Positions 1 to 10,416 of a DNA stretch of 64,000 nucleotides are shown in pieces. This DNA comes from JAZDRH01 sp047470865 (lineage in GTDB: Bacteria; Pseudomonadota; Gammaproteobacteria; Pseudomonadales; Pseudomonadaceae), in NCBI RefSeq assembly GCF_047470865.1, contig NZ_JAZDRH010000013.1, forward strand, positions 19,912-83,911, in the 5' to 3' direction. Within the stretch, counting starts at the first letter, position 1. Each line of letters begins with the position of its first letter. Made by a program: the position numbers and the translations under genes. The notes beneath the pieces were generated by a model. It saw only the letters and a program-made list of their open reading frames with translations, was not told the DNA's origin and made no database searches.

Positions 1-346
1 CTGAGCCTGCCGCCTTATTGCAAACTTTCTTTGCCGGGCATCCCATGTTGATATCAACAATCTGTGCACCTAATGCAACGCAGGCTTGGGCTGCATTAGC
101 TAGCATTTGAGGATCGCCACCAGCAATTTGCACCGAACGTGGTTCTGTATCATCCGCTCGCAGTAAGCGTAGACTGGATTTGCGAGAGTTCCATAGACTT
201 ACATCACTGGTAAGCATTTCAGCGACAACCATTCCTGCGCCAAAACGCTTGCAGAGCTCGCGAAATGGACGATCGGTAACGCCAGCCATAGGTGCAAGCA
301 CTAATGGGTTGGTTAGCTGATAAGGACCAATATGTACAGGAGACAT
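1..346 (-). CDS. dusB: tRNA-dihydrouridine synthase B, N-terminal part only
   Basis: Reduces specific uridines in tRNA to dihydrouridine using FMN and NADPH. About 115 residues of roughly 330 are visible because the gene runs off the left edge. The reading frame opens MSPVHIGPYQLTNPL and holds the family's LAPMAGVTDRPFR flavin-binding strand and, just before the edge, NMGCPAKK, the motif preceding the catalytic loop. The start is the ATG at 344-346, with a weak GATAGG ribosome site. In Pseudomonas this gene follows prmA and a DUF3426 gene and precedes fis; the first two neighbours are present here, so fis is expected outside the window. Confidence 0.93.
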   Translation of the reverse strand, partial: MSPVHIGPYQLTNPLVLAPMAGVTDRPFRELCKRFGAGMVVAEMLTSDVSLWNSRKSSLRLLRADDTEPRSVQIAGGDPQMLANAAQACVALGAQIVDINMGCPAKKVCNKAAGS

Positions 347-480
347 GCAAAATACCTATCCCTATAGGGAGATAATTCGATCACGTAACTAGGAGTAGAA
401 AAGGCTGAGCATAATACCCTTTCTTGCTTCTAGGATAAAGCAAGATTGGATAAAAAATGATCAATGTATTACTTGACAAA
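347..480. other. Gap between dusB and the DUF3426 gene
   Basis: No gene is visible. A perfect 12-base palindrome TCCCTATAGGGA lies at 359-370, 13 bases upstream of dusB on its own strand. A hairpin with a 7-base stem lies at 423-444 but has no T-run on either side, so I do not call it a terminator. Confidence 0.4.
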
Positions 481-2071
<1,591 letters not shown>

Positions 2072-2105
2072 AGTTATTCACTGCTAATAGCACGGCGTTA
2101 GGCGT

Positions 2106-2981
2106 TTAGCGACGCACACCACTAATGCGCACCCAGCCTTCTTTTTCAGTGGTAAGATCAAGCGCAAAATCCTTTTCATAGGCTTGACGCACATCTTCTG
2201 CCTGTTCGGCTAATATGCCAGATAAAGCTAGACGCGTCCCTAGTTTTGTATGCGAGGTGATAACAGGTGCAAGTTCTACTAAAGGGCCTGCAAGAATATT
2301 GGCGACTACAACATCAAAGGATTGTTGGGGCATATCTTTAGGTAGATATAAATCAAACTGAGTATCTGGAATTTGATTGCGCTGTGCGTTATCACGTGAA
2401 GCTTCTAGGGCTTGTGGATCAATATCTGTGCCCACAGCATGCTGAGCACCTAGCAATAATCCTGCTATGGCTAGAATGCCTGAGCCACAGCCAAAATCAA
2501 GTAATTGGCTATGATCGAGGTTTTGCTGATCTAGCCATTCTAAGCATAGTGCTGTTGTAGGGTGTGTACCTGTGCCGAAGGCTAGGCCTGGGTCGAGTAA
2601 TAGGTTGACAGCTTGAGGCTCAGGTGCTTGATGCCAGCTAGGTACTATCCAGAGACGTTTGCCAAACTGCATTGGATGGAAGTTATCCATCCAACTACGT
2701 TCCCAGTCTTGATCTTCAATAGTCTCAAACGCTGTTTCAGGTAACTGGTTATTGCGCAGTTGCAATTGAGCAAGCACTTGTTCTTGTGTAACGTCGCTTT
2801 CAAATAAAGCTAACAAATGTGTCTGTGTCCATAGCGGTGTTGTGCCTAAATCTGGTTCATAGATAGGCTGATCTTGGGCGTCCATAAAGGTAACAGAAAC
2901 TGCGCCCATCTCTAGCAGTTGATCTTCCCAGTGGTTTGCCTGTTCAGGTGTAATAGCAAGTCGAACTTGTAGCCAAGCCAT
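2106..2981 (-). CDS. prmA: Ribosomal protein L11 methyltransferase
   Basis: Trimethylates ribosomal protein L11 using S-adenosylmethionine. The N-terminal ferredoxin-like substrate domain is followed by a Rossmann methyltransferase domain with LLDFGCGSGILAI (motif I), GTDIDPQAL and the NILAGPL catalytic loop. I place the start at the ATG at 2979-2981 (protein begins MAWLQVRLAI), because AAAGG stands seven bases upstream and relatives start at this point; an in-frame ATG six codons earlier (2999) has no ribosome site. Length is about 291 residues, normal for the family. The DUF3426 gene lies 34 bases downstream. Confidence 0.95.
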   Translation of the reverse strand: MAWLQVRLAITPEQANHWEDQLLEMGAVSVTFMDAQDQPIYEPDLGTTPLWTQTHLLALFESDVTQEQVLAQLQLRNNQLPETAFETIEDQDWERSWMDNFHPMQFGKRLWIVPSWHQAPEPQAVNLLLDPGLAFGTGTHPTTALCLEWLDQQNLDHSQLLDFGCGSGILAIAGLLLGAQHAVGTDIDPQALEASRDNAQRNQIPDTQFDLYLPKDMPQQSFDVVVANILAGPLVELAPVITSHTKLGTRLALSGILAEQAEDVRQAYEKDFALDLTTEKEGWVRISGVRR

Positions 2982-3005
2982 GTTTAAACCTTTATTCATC
3001 GTAAG

Positions 3006-4169
3006 TTAGCAGGGCTGTGGCACTGCTTGTTGTAATAAGTAGTAGTTTTGTACCGGATTGGCGTATTGCTCAATTAAGTACGGCAAATGCTCAGCTGGGC
3101 ATTGTGCGCTACGTTTAGCTAGATAGGCGGTAGCTTGAGCTAGCTCTTCTGCAGAAAAGGCAGGAGGTGTTACCTTTAGTTGTTGATCACGCTTACCCCA
3201 TTGCTGCCATGCAAGGTAATGAATAGGGCGTAATTGGTAATTACCAATAATTTGAATATCAATTGCTTTAGCTAGTGCTTTAGGGTTGTCACTAGCCTCT
3301 TTAATTATTGGGCAAAAGTGGATGTGCACACGACCTTTGTAACCAGTAATACCTTTGGCAATACTGGCGTCATCTTCACCGCTGGCTTTATTGTAGGCGC
3401 CTGTGCTGTCTAGCATATAAAGCTCACGCGCTTTGGCTAGATCGCAAGGATCATATTCATAACTAATAGATACTGGCATCAAGTTGAGAGACTGGATAAC
3501 TGACGCAAAATCTTCATCTTTGCGGCTCATATGAAACATTTTCAAAATAGCGCTATCTGTCTCATCATTGCCATCTTTAGCCCGGCCTTCTGCTTGGGCA
3601 ATCCAAATAGAGGCGTTGTCTTGAGTGATAGACTGATTAATGTAGTCAGATAGCTGTAAAAAAGCAGCGAGTTTTTCGCGGCGCCCTTCAACGGAGCGTT
3701 TGACAATAAAGCTTTTATTCAAGCGCATGAGATCGCTAACAAAGGGGCGCTGTAATAGATTATCGCCAATCGCAATGCGTGGAGTAGCTTGTTTTGCCCT
3801 ATACATAGCATAGGTTACCAAGGCAGGATCCATCACAATATCACGATGGTTAGCCATTAGTAAGTGTGCTTGTTGGTCTTGTAAATGCTCTAAGCCACTG
3901 ATAGTAAAACTATCACAGGTTGAATCAATACTCTTGGCTACATAGCTTTCAACCAGTAGCTGTACATCGTCAACGGTTTTTAAGTTGCGTGTTTTAGCTT
4001 TTAAGCGCCAAGCGACGAGGCGGCGTAATAAGGGGCCTAAATAACGATGAAGGCGTGGAAAGCTAAAGCTAGAAATAGTATTTAGAAAGGCTTGATCCGA
4101 TTGCAAGCGCTGAAGAATGCTTGAAACTTCATTGTCATTAAAAGGGCGAATATCGCTGAATGGATCCAT
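3006..4169 (-). CDS. PlsC-like glycerophospholipid acyltransferase family protein
   Basis: A 387-residue protein resembling 1-acyl-glycerol-3-phosphate acyltransferases, which add fatty acyl chains to phospholipid precursors at the inner membrane. The supporting motif is LMANHRDIVMDPAL near residue 105, which resembles the acyltransferase His-Asp block but with non-standard spacing, and IWIAQAEGRAKDG near 190, which matches the EGRxR-type substrate block. It begins MDPFSDIRPFNDNEV and has no signal peptide. The ATG is preceded by GAGTAG. It lies 24 bases upstream of prmA on the same strand. The exact substrate cannot be read from sequence. Confidence 0.7.
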   Translation of the reverse strand: MDPFSDIRPFNDNEVSSILQRLQSDQAFLNTISSFSFPRLHRYLGPLLRRLVAWRLKAKTRNLKTVDDVQLLVESYVAKSIDSTCDSFTISGLEHLQDQQAHLLMANHRDIVMDPALVTYAMYRAKQATPRIAIGDNLLQRPFVSDLMRLNKSFIVKRSVEGRREKLAAFLQLSDYINQSITQDNASIWIAQAEGRAKDGNDETDSAILKMFHMSRKDEDFASVIQSLNLMPVSISYEYDPCDLAKARELYMLDSTGAYNKASGEDDASIAKGITGYKGRVHIHFCPIIKEASDNPKALAKAIDIQIIGNYQLRPIHYLAWQQWGKRDQQLKVTPPAFSAEELAQATAYLAKRSAQCPAEHLPYLIEQYANPVQNYYLLQQAVPQPC

Positions 4170-4343
4170 TTTCTACTCATTAACTGATGATGGAGCGTTG
4201 GGCATCATAGATGTAAAGTGGGCTACTATACACTATTAGTAAAATGGGTTTAATTATTACATGCTCTATCAGCGTTAAACTAGGCGATAAGCACGTATTT
4301 AGTTGAATGAATAGGTCAAATTTTTCGGTAAGGTTGTTAATTT

Positions 4344-4955
4344 ATGGCGGGACGCATTGCTTTATTTGAGTGGCCGCAAACATTAAGTGTTATTTCAGGT
4401 TTTCCACAAAACATGCAGGCACATTGGAATTTAGTGCCTAATAAGTCTGTTCTAATGTTACGTCAAGAAAGCGATCTTCAAGCTGATTTAGCCTTATGGG
4501 GGCTAACACCACAATGGATGACTGACTTTTCAAGAGCAGCGCCCCATGCGCGCCTTGAAACAATAGAACAGCAACCTATGTTTAAACAAGCGTATGCCCA
4601 ACGGCGTTGCGCCATTGTTGCCAATGGTTTTTTTGAATGGCGTGGCAAAGAGCGTAAGCAGGCGTATTGGTTATTCCAAGCTCAGCAGCCGCTTATTTTT
4701 TTGGCTGGTATTTGGGAATCCTTTGACATTGCAGGCAAGCAGTATTTGAGCGTGGCAATGCTGACTTATCAAGCGGCTCAATTACGTCGTCCCCTTTTAT
4801 TGAATAAGAAGATGATGCGTCGTTGGCTAAATAAAGATGAATCTTTGGTAGGGCTGGCTGATGATCTGGTAGTGCAGCCTCAGCTTTTTGAGCGCAAGGT
4901 GAGTCGTTGGGTGAGTGATCCAGACTTTGATGGGCCGGAGTGTTTGATGCCTTAA
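4344..4955 (+). CDS. SRAP (YedK/HMCES-like) protein with degenerate active site
   Basis: SRAP proteins cross-link to abasic sites in single-stranded DNA through a cysteine exposed at position 2. The family frame is clear: WNLVP, LWGLTPQWM, HARLET, then RRCAIVANGFFEW with the conserved glutamate at residue 98, and LAGIWE. However, the protein begins MAGRIALF instead of the usual MCGR, so the catalytic Cys2 is Ala. The usual Asn of NAR is His68, and the His of the H-D-R-M-P motif aligns with Gln146. It is therefore probably not a covalent abasic-site sensor, although the DNA-binding fold could remain. Stop codons of this gene and ptsO abut with no gap. Confidence 0.82.
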   Translation: MAGRIALFEWPQTLSVISGFPQNMQAHWNLVPNKSVLMLRQESDLQADLALWGLTPQWMTDFSRAAPHARLETIEQQPMFKQAYAQRRCAIVANGFFEWRGKERKQAYWLFQAQQPLIFLAGIWESFDIAGKQYLSVAMLTYQAAQLRRPLLLNKKMMRRWLNKDESLVGLADDLVVQPQLFERKVSRWVSDPDFDGPECLMP

Positions 4956-5228
4956 CTATTGTTCTTCATCAAAATAACGATTCACTAAATCGATCAGAGC
5001 TGCTTGTGCTTGTTCTTCTTGTTCGCCATCGGTAATCAGCACTAGGCTTGTACCTTTACTAGCAGCAAGCATCATGACAGACATAATATTTTTCCCATCA
5101 GATAGCTGTTCTGCGCTGCGTCCTACTTTTATACTGCAAGGAAAGGCAGAGGCAGTGCTAACAAATTTAGCGGCCGCACGTGCATGTAAACCTAGTTTAT
5201 TAATGATATGAAGTTCGCAGCGTTGCAT
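4956..5228 (-). CDS. ptsO: Nitrogen-PTS phosphocarrier NPr (HPr family)
   Basis: Carries phosphate from EI-Ntr (PtsP) to EIIA-Ntr (PtsN) in the regulatory, non-sugar-transporting PTS branch. The 90-residue protein shows GLHARAAAKFV, with the phosphorylated histidine in GLHAR, and the DGKNIMSVMMLAAS helix typical of HPr proteins. It is the last gene of rpoN-hpf-ptsN-rapZ-ptsO, six bases after rapZ, the standard Pseudomonas order. Confidence 0.93.
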   Translation of the reverse strand: MQRCELHIINKLGLHARAAAKFVSTASAFPCSIKVGRSAEQLSDGKNIMSVMMLAASKGTSLVLITDGEQEEQAQAALIDLVNRYFDEEQ

Positions 5229-5234
5229 AGGCAG

Positions 5235-6104
5235 TTATTGACCTTCTAGTTTTAAATCGCGGTGACGTACTTGAACGTTATTAAGTTCAGCACTGAGCGC
5301 TTCACTTAAACGCTGAGCCAGATAAACTGAGCGATGACGTCCGCCTGTGCAGCCAATGGCTATGGTGACATAAGCACGATTGCTAGCGGCAATACGTGGC
5401 AGCCATTTGCTTAGGTAAGTGTAGATATCTTGATACATTTCTTCGGCATCGTGCTGGCCACTTAAATAGTCTTTGATGGCTTGATCTAATCCAGAAAGTG
5501 GACGCAGATCTGGCTTCCAATAAGGATTAGGTAGGCAGCGTACATCAAAAACTAAATCTGCATCAATAGGAATTCCGCGCTTAAAACCAAAGGACTCAAC
5601 TAGAAATGCGGTAGTGGGTTCGGGGCGCTCTAATAGCTGGAGTTTAATAGTATCTCTTAGCTGGTAGAGGTTTAACTCACTGGTATCAATGCTGACATCA
5701 GCTAAGGATGCAATGGGCTCTAAAACTGTATTTTCATCTTCAATGGCCTCTGCTAGAGAACGTGTATCGTTCGTTAGCGGATGCCGTCGGCGGGTCTCTG
5801 AAAAACGCTTGAGTAAGGTTTTGTCATCAGCATCAAGATAGAGAATTTGACAATCAATATTGCGCTCGCGGACTGTTTGCAGCAAAGCTGGAAATTGTGC
5901 TAGCTGATTAGGCATATTACGAGCATCAATAGATACCGCAACCAGCGGATGCAACAGCTCTGCTGAGAGCAAGGTGCGCTCAGCAAGCTGGGGCAGCAAT
6001 AAAGCGGGAAGATTATCTATACAATAAAAATCGTTATCTTCAAGTACATCAAGCGCTGTGCTCTTGCCTGAACCAGAACGTCCACTAACGATAATTAATC
6101 GCAT
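5235..6104 (-). CDS. rapZ: RNase adapter protein / nucleotide-binding RapZ
   Basis: A P-loop protein that in enterobacteria guides RNase E to the GlmZ small RNA and so tunes glucosamine-6-phosphate synthesis. The Walker A motif GRSGSGKST is at residues 8-16. CIDNLPALLLPQL, DVRCLPNPYW and the C-terminal GCTGGRHRSVYLA block are all characteristic. At 289 residues it has the normal length. It lies 12 bases after ptsN in the operon. Whether the GlmZ role holds in this lineage is not shown by the sequence. Confidence 0.95.
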   Translation of the reverse strand: MRLIIVSGRSGSGKSTALDVLEDNDFYCIDNLPALLLPQLAERTLLSAELLHPLVAVSIDARNMPNQLAQFPALLQTVRERNIDCQILYLDADDKTLLKRFSETRRRHPLTNDTRSLAEAIEDENTVLEPIASLADVSIDTSELNLYQLRDTIKLQLLERPEPTTAFLVESFGFKRGIPIDADLVFDVRCLPNPYWKPDLRPLSGLDQAIKDYLSGQHDAEEMYQDIYTYLSKWLPRIAASNRAYVTIAIGCTGGRHRSVYLAQRLSEALSAELNNVQVRHRDLKLEGQ

Positions 6105-6116
6105 GTGATCCTCAAG

Positions 6117-6599
6117 TTAGTCTGCATTGTGTAGCTGTGGTGCAGGTTGTGCATTAATAACAGCTTTATAGAGGGCTTCGCTGTTAGTGGCTTGGCGTAA
6201 TTGCTCTAAAGTAGTTGGTTTTTCTAAAATAGTAGCAATTTGCCTTAACAGCTCTAAATGCTCGTCTGTAGCTTCTTCTGGTACTAAAAGTACAAAAAGT
6301 AAGTCTACGGGCTCTCCATCAATTGAATCGAAGTCAATGGGTGTTTCTAGATGAAGTACTGCACTAATAGGTGAAGTACAGCCTGGCATGCGGCAATGAG
6401 GAATAGCTATTCCGTTACCAAAGCCAGTAGAGCCTAAGCGTTCGCGGGCAATTAAGTTTTCAAACAAGGCATCCTCATCGATATCGCTTTGATCGTTAGC
6501 GACAAGGTGTGCAATTTGTTCTAAAACGCGTTTTTTACTGCCACCCAGCGCGTTGACTAGGCAACGGCTGGGGGTCAGGATTTGTTCTATTGAAATCAT
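6117..6599 (-). CDS. ptsN: PTS nitrogen regulatory EIIA protein
   Basis: Phosphate acceptor at the end of the nitrogen PTS; in proteobacteria it modulates potassium transport and other regulators according to its phosphorylation state. The 160-residue EIIA domain carries the active-site histidine in GIAIPHCRM (about residue 73) and the RERLGSTGFGNG block before it. It follows hpf by nine bases and precedes rapZ, consistent with one rpoN-led transcript. Confidence 0.95.
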   Translation of the reverse strand: MISIEQILTPSRCLVNALGGSKKRVLEQIAHLVANDQSDIDEDALFENLIARERLGSTGFGNGIAIPHCRMPGCTSPISAVLHLETPIDFDSIDGEPVDLLFVLLVPEEATDEHLELLRQIATILEKPTTLEQLRQATNSEALYKAVINAQPAPQLHNAD

Positions 6600-6608
6600 T
6601 GTTTAGTA

Positions 6609-6917
6609 TCAGCGGTCGAGAACGCCTTTTTGTCGATCTAACAATTTCTCTTTATGTTTAATCAACTGGCGATCGAGTTTATCAACTAATAAGTCTATTG
6701 CAGCATACATATCTTCATGTTCAGCATTGCCTACAATATCTCCACCAGCAATAAGCAAGGTTGCATCTACTTTTTGCTTAAGCTTTTCTACACTGAGAAT
6801 CACATTAGCACTGGTGATCTTATCGTAATGCCGCTCTAGTTTAGCAAATTTCTCGCTAACATAGTCACGTAAGGCATCAGTAACTTCTAATTGGTGTCCG
6901 GTAATGTTGACTTGCAT
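6609..6917 (-). CDS. hpf: Ribosome hibernation promoting factor (short HPF)
   Basis: Binds the 30S decoding region and helps form inactive 100S ribosomes in stationary phase. I place the start at the ATG at 6915-6917 (MQVNITGHQLEVTDALRDYV), which has a strong AAGGAGA seven bases upstream; a longer reading to 6944 has no such site. The resulting protein of about 102 residues is the short HPF type without the C-terminal dimerisation domain of long HPF. The second gene after rpoN, as usual. Confidence 0.94.
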   Translation of the reverse strand: MQVNITGHQLEVTDALRDYVSEKFAKLERHYDKITSANVILSVEKLKQKVDATLLIAGGDIVGNAEHEDMYAAIDLLVDKLDRQLIKHKEKLLDRQKGVLDR

Positions 6918-6993
6918 ACTGCTCTCCTTAATCAACCCAATCAAAATACAAGCGATTTGCTGTATTTCTAGGCTAGTTTACCCATAGTTACAC

Positions 6994-8427
6994 TTATAAA
7001 CGTTGCTTACGCTCACTAGACGATAAGATTCCTAAGGATTCTCTATACTTAGCAATGGTGCGTCTAGCCACTTGAATACCTTGTTCCTCTAGTAAATCAA
7101 CAATTTTGCTATCACTCAAGGGTTTTTTGGGATCTTCTTTTTCAACCAGCTTACGAATTAGAGCACGAATAGCAGTTGATGAAAATTCACCACCTTCGGC
7201 TGTATTAACGTGACTAGAAAAGAAATACTTTAGTTCAAAAATCCCTCGAGGAGTATGCATATACTTTTGGGTAGTAGCGCGTGAAATGGTAGATTCGTGC
7301 ATGCCAAGTTGTTCGGCAACTTCTGCTAACACAAGAGGTTTCATCGCCTCTGGGCCTTCTTCAAAGAAGCCTTTTTGCACGTTTAAAATAGTTGTGGCTA
7401 CTTTGAGTAGTGTTTCACTTCGACTTTGTAAGCTCTTAATAAACCATTTTGCCTCTTGCAGCTGATTGCGCATATAGAGGTTGTCATCGCTTTGATCTGC
7501 TCTTTGGATAAAGCTTTGGTAATAACTATTTATGTTGAGTTTAGGCATTACTTCAGGGTTAAGTTCTACCAGCCAGCGGCTCTTTTCTTTACGCACAATA
7601 ATATCTGGAATGATATAGGTTGCTTCTTCTCCACCGATAGAGGCACCAGGTTTTGGATCAAGCGTTTTAATTAATCGCGTAATAGCACTTAACTCATCCA
7701 TATTAATTTTTAGACGGCGTAAAACTAAACTAAAGTCTTTTCCGCCTAGTTGATCTAAAAACTGTGTGCAGAGTTTTTTAGCCTGTGCTAGATAAGCAGT
7801 GTCTTCAGGTAATTGGTTTAATTGTAGTAATAGGCATTCACTGAGATTGCGGGCTGCTACGCCAGTTGGCTCAAAGTGTTGTATGCGATGTAATACAACC
7901 TGCACTTCATCTAGCTCAATACCTAGCTCAGGCGCAAAGCTGGCGCAAATATCTTCTAAAGGTTCGCGTAAGTAGCCGTCCGCGTCTAATGCGTCTATTA
8001 AGGTGGTAGCAATAAGGCGGTCGATATCGGTCATGGGCGCTAAATTAAGCTGCCAAAGTAGATGATCGTAAAGATCAGGAATGGCGGCTGTAGTTGCACC
8101 ATAATCCCAGTCTTCGCTAGCTACAGGTAAATTGCTGGCGCTGGTTTGGTAGATATCTTCCCAAGCAGTGTCTATCGGTAGATTTTCAGGAATTTGCTCA
8201 GACCATGGGTTTTCATCTTGACGGTCAAGCTCTGCTTTATTGGTGTTATCTTTTATTTCAATACTATTGCTGGCATCTTCTAGCTCTAGCATTGGGTTTG
8301 ACTCTAATGCTTGCTGAATTTCAGTTTGTAAGTCCAAGCTTGAAAGTTGAAGCAAACGAATAGCCTGCTGCAACTGAGGCGTCATGCTCAGTTGTTGGCC
8401 CAATTTGAGGACAAGCGAGGCTTTCAT
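6994..8427 (-). CDS. rpoN: RNA polymerase sigma-54 factor
   Basis: Alternative sigma factor for -24/-12 promoters that need AAA+ activators, used for nitrogen, motility and stress genes. The 477 residues contain the glutamine- and leucine-rich region I (GQQLSMTPQLQQAIRLLQLS), an acidic region II, the core-binding part, a helix-turn-helix and a C-terminal RpoN box reading ARRTIAKYRE with the usual variation. It heads rpoN-hpf-ptsN-rapZ-ptsO and is separated from lptB upstream by a terminator-like hairpin, so it probably has its own promoter in the 142-base gap. Confidence 0.97.
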   Translation of the reverse strand: MKASLVLKLGQQLSMTPQLQQAIRLLQLSSLDLQTEIQQALESNPMLELEDASNSIEIKDNTNKAELDRQDENPWSEQIPENLPIDTAWEDIYQTSASNLPVASEDWDYGATTAAIPDLYDHLLWQLNLAPMTDIDRLIATTLIDALDADGYLREPLEDICASFAPELGIELDEVQVVLHRIQHFEPTGVAARNLSECLLLQLNQLPEDTAYLAQAKKLCTQFLDQLGGKDFSLVLRRLKINMDELSAITRLIKTLDPKPGASIGGEEATYIIPDIIVRKEKSRWLVELNPEVMPKLNINSYYQSFIQRADQSDDNLYMRNQLQEAKWFIKSLQSRSETLLKVATTILNVQKGFFEEGPEAMKPLVLAEVAEQLGMHESTISRATTQKYMHTPRGIFELKYFFSSHVNTAEGGEFSSTAIRALIRKLVEKEDPKKPLSDSKIVDLLEEQGIQVARRTIAKYRESLGILSSSERKQRL

Positions 8428-8529
8428 AGATAAATCAAAACTCCAAATAAAATAGCTGTGAACACTGTAGCAAATTTTATGCCTGAATTTTTGATCTTTG
8501 GCTAGTGTTGAGCGCTAAACTTTAGCACA

Positions 8530-8560
8530 AGAAGAAAAGTAGGCAGCTAAAGCCGCCTAC
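8530..8560 (-). terminator. Intrinsic terminator after lptB
   Basis: On the minus strand a 9-base stem (8539-8547 with 8552-8560, one G-U pair) and a TTTA loop are followed by TTTTCTTCTT. It starts 10 bases past the lptB stop and separates the lpt operon from rpoN. Confidence 0.65.
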
Positions 8561-8569
8561 AGAATATGA

Positions 8570-9295
8570 CTAGAGACGGAATTCGTGCCCTAAGTAGACT
8601 TCTTTAACGGTTTCGTTGTTTAAAACAGTTTCAGAATCACCTTCTGCAATAATCTTACCGCTGTTAACAATATAGGCTTTTTCACAGATATCTAGTGTTT
8701 CGCGCACATTGTGATCAGTAATTAAAACGCCAATATTTTTACTTTTTAGATGATAAATAATCTGTTTAATATCACTAACAGAAATAGGATCGACACCGGC
8801 AAAAGGTTCATCAAGCAAGATAAATTTAGGGTTGGTAGCTAAGGCGCGTGCAATTTCAACACGACGGCGTTCACCACCGGATAGACTCATACCTAGGCTG
8901 TCGCGGATATGGGTAATGTTAAACTCTTTGAGTAAGCTTTCCATTTCTGCCATACGCTGCTCTTTTGAAAGTTCAGGGCGTATTTCTAGAATACTTAAAA
9001 TATTTTCGCTAACCGTCATTTTGCGAAAAATAGAAGCTTCTTGAGGAAGATAGCCAACTCCAGACTTGGCTCGGCCATGCATAGGCAAAAACGTGATGTC
9101 TTGATCATCAATGCTGACGGTGCCATTATCTGAGCGTACTAAGCCTACTATCATATAAAAGCAGGTGGTTTTCCCAGCGCCATTTGGCCCAAGTAAACCT
9201 ACAATCTGGCCACTTTCAATACGTATGCTGACATCATGAACTACAGTGCGCTTTTTATAGCTTTTGGCAAGGTGCTTGGCTGAAAGTACGCTCAT
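8570..9295 (-). CDS. lptB: LPS export ABC transporter ATPase
   Basis: Powers extraction of lipopolysaccharide from the inner membrane with LptFG. The 241-residue ABC domain has Walker A GPNGAGKTT near residue 36, the signature LSGGERRRVEIARAL, Walker B FILLDEPFAGVDP and the switch histidine in LITDHNV. It follows lptA by five bases and is the last gene of kdsD-kdsC-lptC-lptA-lptB. Confidence 0.96.
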   Translation of the reverse strand: MSVLSAKHLAKSYKKRTVVHDVSIRIESGQIVGLLGPNGAGKTTCFYMIVGLVRSDNGTVSIDDQDITFLPMHGRAKSGVGYLPQEASIFRKMTVSENILSILEIRPELSKEQRMAEMESLLKEFNITHIRDSLGMSLSGGERRRVEIARALATNPKFILLDEPFAGVDPISVSDIKQIIYHLKSKNIGVLITDHNVRETLDICEKAYIVNSGKIIAEGDSETVLNNETVKEVYLGHEFRL

Positions 9296-9300
9296 AAGTA

Positions 9301-9828
9301 TTAGTTACCTGATTCTTTCTTAGGCTGAATAATCATATCAATGCGTTTATTACCAGTGCCGGTATTGCCACCTAAGCTGCCTGCGTTAATGATTTGGCGT
9401 TTGGTGTCATAAACAATTTTCTCACCTTCAAAGGTATTACCTTGTTGGATGATTTTCCCATTACCAGTAATAACGACTCGGTCTTGGCTAACTAGATATT
9501 GAATTTGTTGCCCATAAGACTTAACCACTTCTTTGTCGACATCAGGTTTTTGCTCAAAGTAGGCAGGGCCACCATTAGAAGTAAAGGTGCGAATGCTGCC
9601 ATCTGGGTTTTGTGTAATAGTGACAGTATTACCTTTTACAATCATGGTGCCTTGAGTCATGATTACATTGCCCTTGTAGACAGCAACGCGTTCTTTTTCA
9701 TCAAGTTGACCTGTATCGGCCTGGATACGAATAGGTTGTTCACGGTCACTAGGCAGAGCTGTAGCTGTTAAGCTGCTCAATGTTAGGCTTAGTGCTAACA
9801 GCGTTTTATAATAATTAGCGAACTTCAT
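9301..9828 (-). CDS. lptA: Periplasmic LPS transport protein
   Basis: Forms the periplasmic bridge that carries LPS between LptC and LptD. I place the start at the ATG at 9826-9828, which has GAGGTGA just upstream; it gives a clean signal peptide (MKFANYYKTLLALSLTLSSL, cleavage near TALP). The rest is an OstA/LptA beta-jellyroll with the IRIQADTGQLDEKERVAVYKG opening typical of the family. A longer reading to 9870 would bury the signal peptide. It overlaps the end of lptC by 14 bases, suggesting coupled translation. Confidence 0.93.
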   Translation of the reverse strand: MKFANYYKTLLALSLTLSSLTATALPSDREQPIRIQADTGQLDEKERVAVYKGNVIMTQGTMIVKGNTVTITQNPDGSIRTFTSNGGPAYFEQKPDVDKEVVKSYGQQIQYLVSQDRVVITGNGKIIQQGNTFEGEKIVYDTKRQIINAGSLGGNTGTGNKRIDMIIQPKKESGN

Positions 9829-10411
9829 GCTCACCTCGAACATTTGACAACAAGTTAACTTTGCCGTCATTAATAAATGCTTCCATTCCGATTGCAGTGG
9901 TTGTATCTAGGTTGGTTTCCATGCGCACGGATTCTTTAGTTTTTGCGATATTTTCATCAGGTATATAGGTGAGGCGCTGAGTTGTTAGTACGCTGTTCCG
10001 TTGTAGCTCGTCCATACGGCTAATTCGTACATTGTCAATTAACTCTACCTCTTTACCCGCTGGGCTTACTTCGCCCTTGTCACTAATAATATGCCAAGGT
10101 ATATCACTCGTTTTGCGATACAAGGACATATTGGGTCTATCGACGTAAGAAATATCAGTTTCAAGTATATGATCTAGTTTTTTGGCTAGTAGTACATAAC
10201 GTAAATGACCTTCTTCATTAAACTGAATGCTTTCTGAGTTTGTTACAAAAAAATCAATAGTTTGTGTAGCCATATTTTGATCAGAATTAGTTTTGCTATC
10301 ACTTGACCAGTCAATGTAACCCAGTGCCGCTAATAACAGGGCAAACGGCAAAAAGAAAATAGTGTAGCGAATATAGTTGGGTAATGTGGAAAAATTGAGC
10401 ATCTGTCCCAT
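9815..10411 (-). CDS. lptC: LPS export protein LptC
   Basis: Single-span inner-membrane protein that takes LPS from LptBFG and passes it to LptA. There is one N-terminal helix (YTIFFLPFALLLAALGYI) and a periplasmic OstA-like domain. Length is 198 residues. The start at 10411 or the ATG three codons later both fit; neither has a strong ribosome site. It lies five bases after kdsC and overlaps lptA. Confidence 0.9.
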   Translation of the reverse strand: MGQMLNFSTLPNYIRYTIFFLPFALLLAALGYIDWSSDSKTNSDQNMATQTIDFFVTNSESIQFNEEGHLRYVLLAKKLDHILETDISYVDRPNMSLYRKTSDIPWHIISDKGEVSPAGKEVELIDNVRISRMDELQRNSVLTTQRLTYIPDENIAKTKESVRMETNLDTTTAIGMEAFINDGKVNLLSNVRGEHEVR

Positions 10412-10416
10412 CGCTA

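Noticed and set aside
7456..7674. Plus-strand frame inside rpoN
   Set aside because: A shadow of the sigma-54 coding sequence without a ribosome site.
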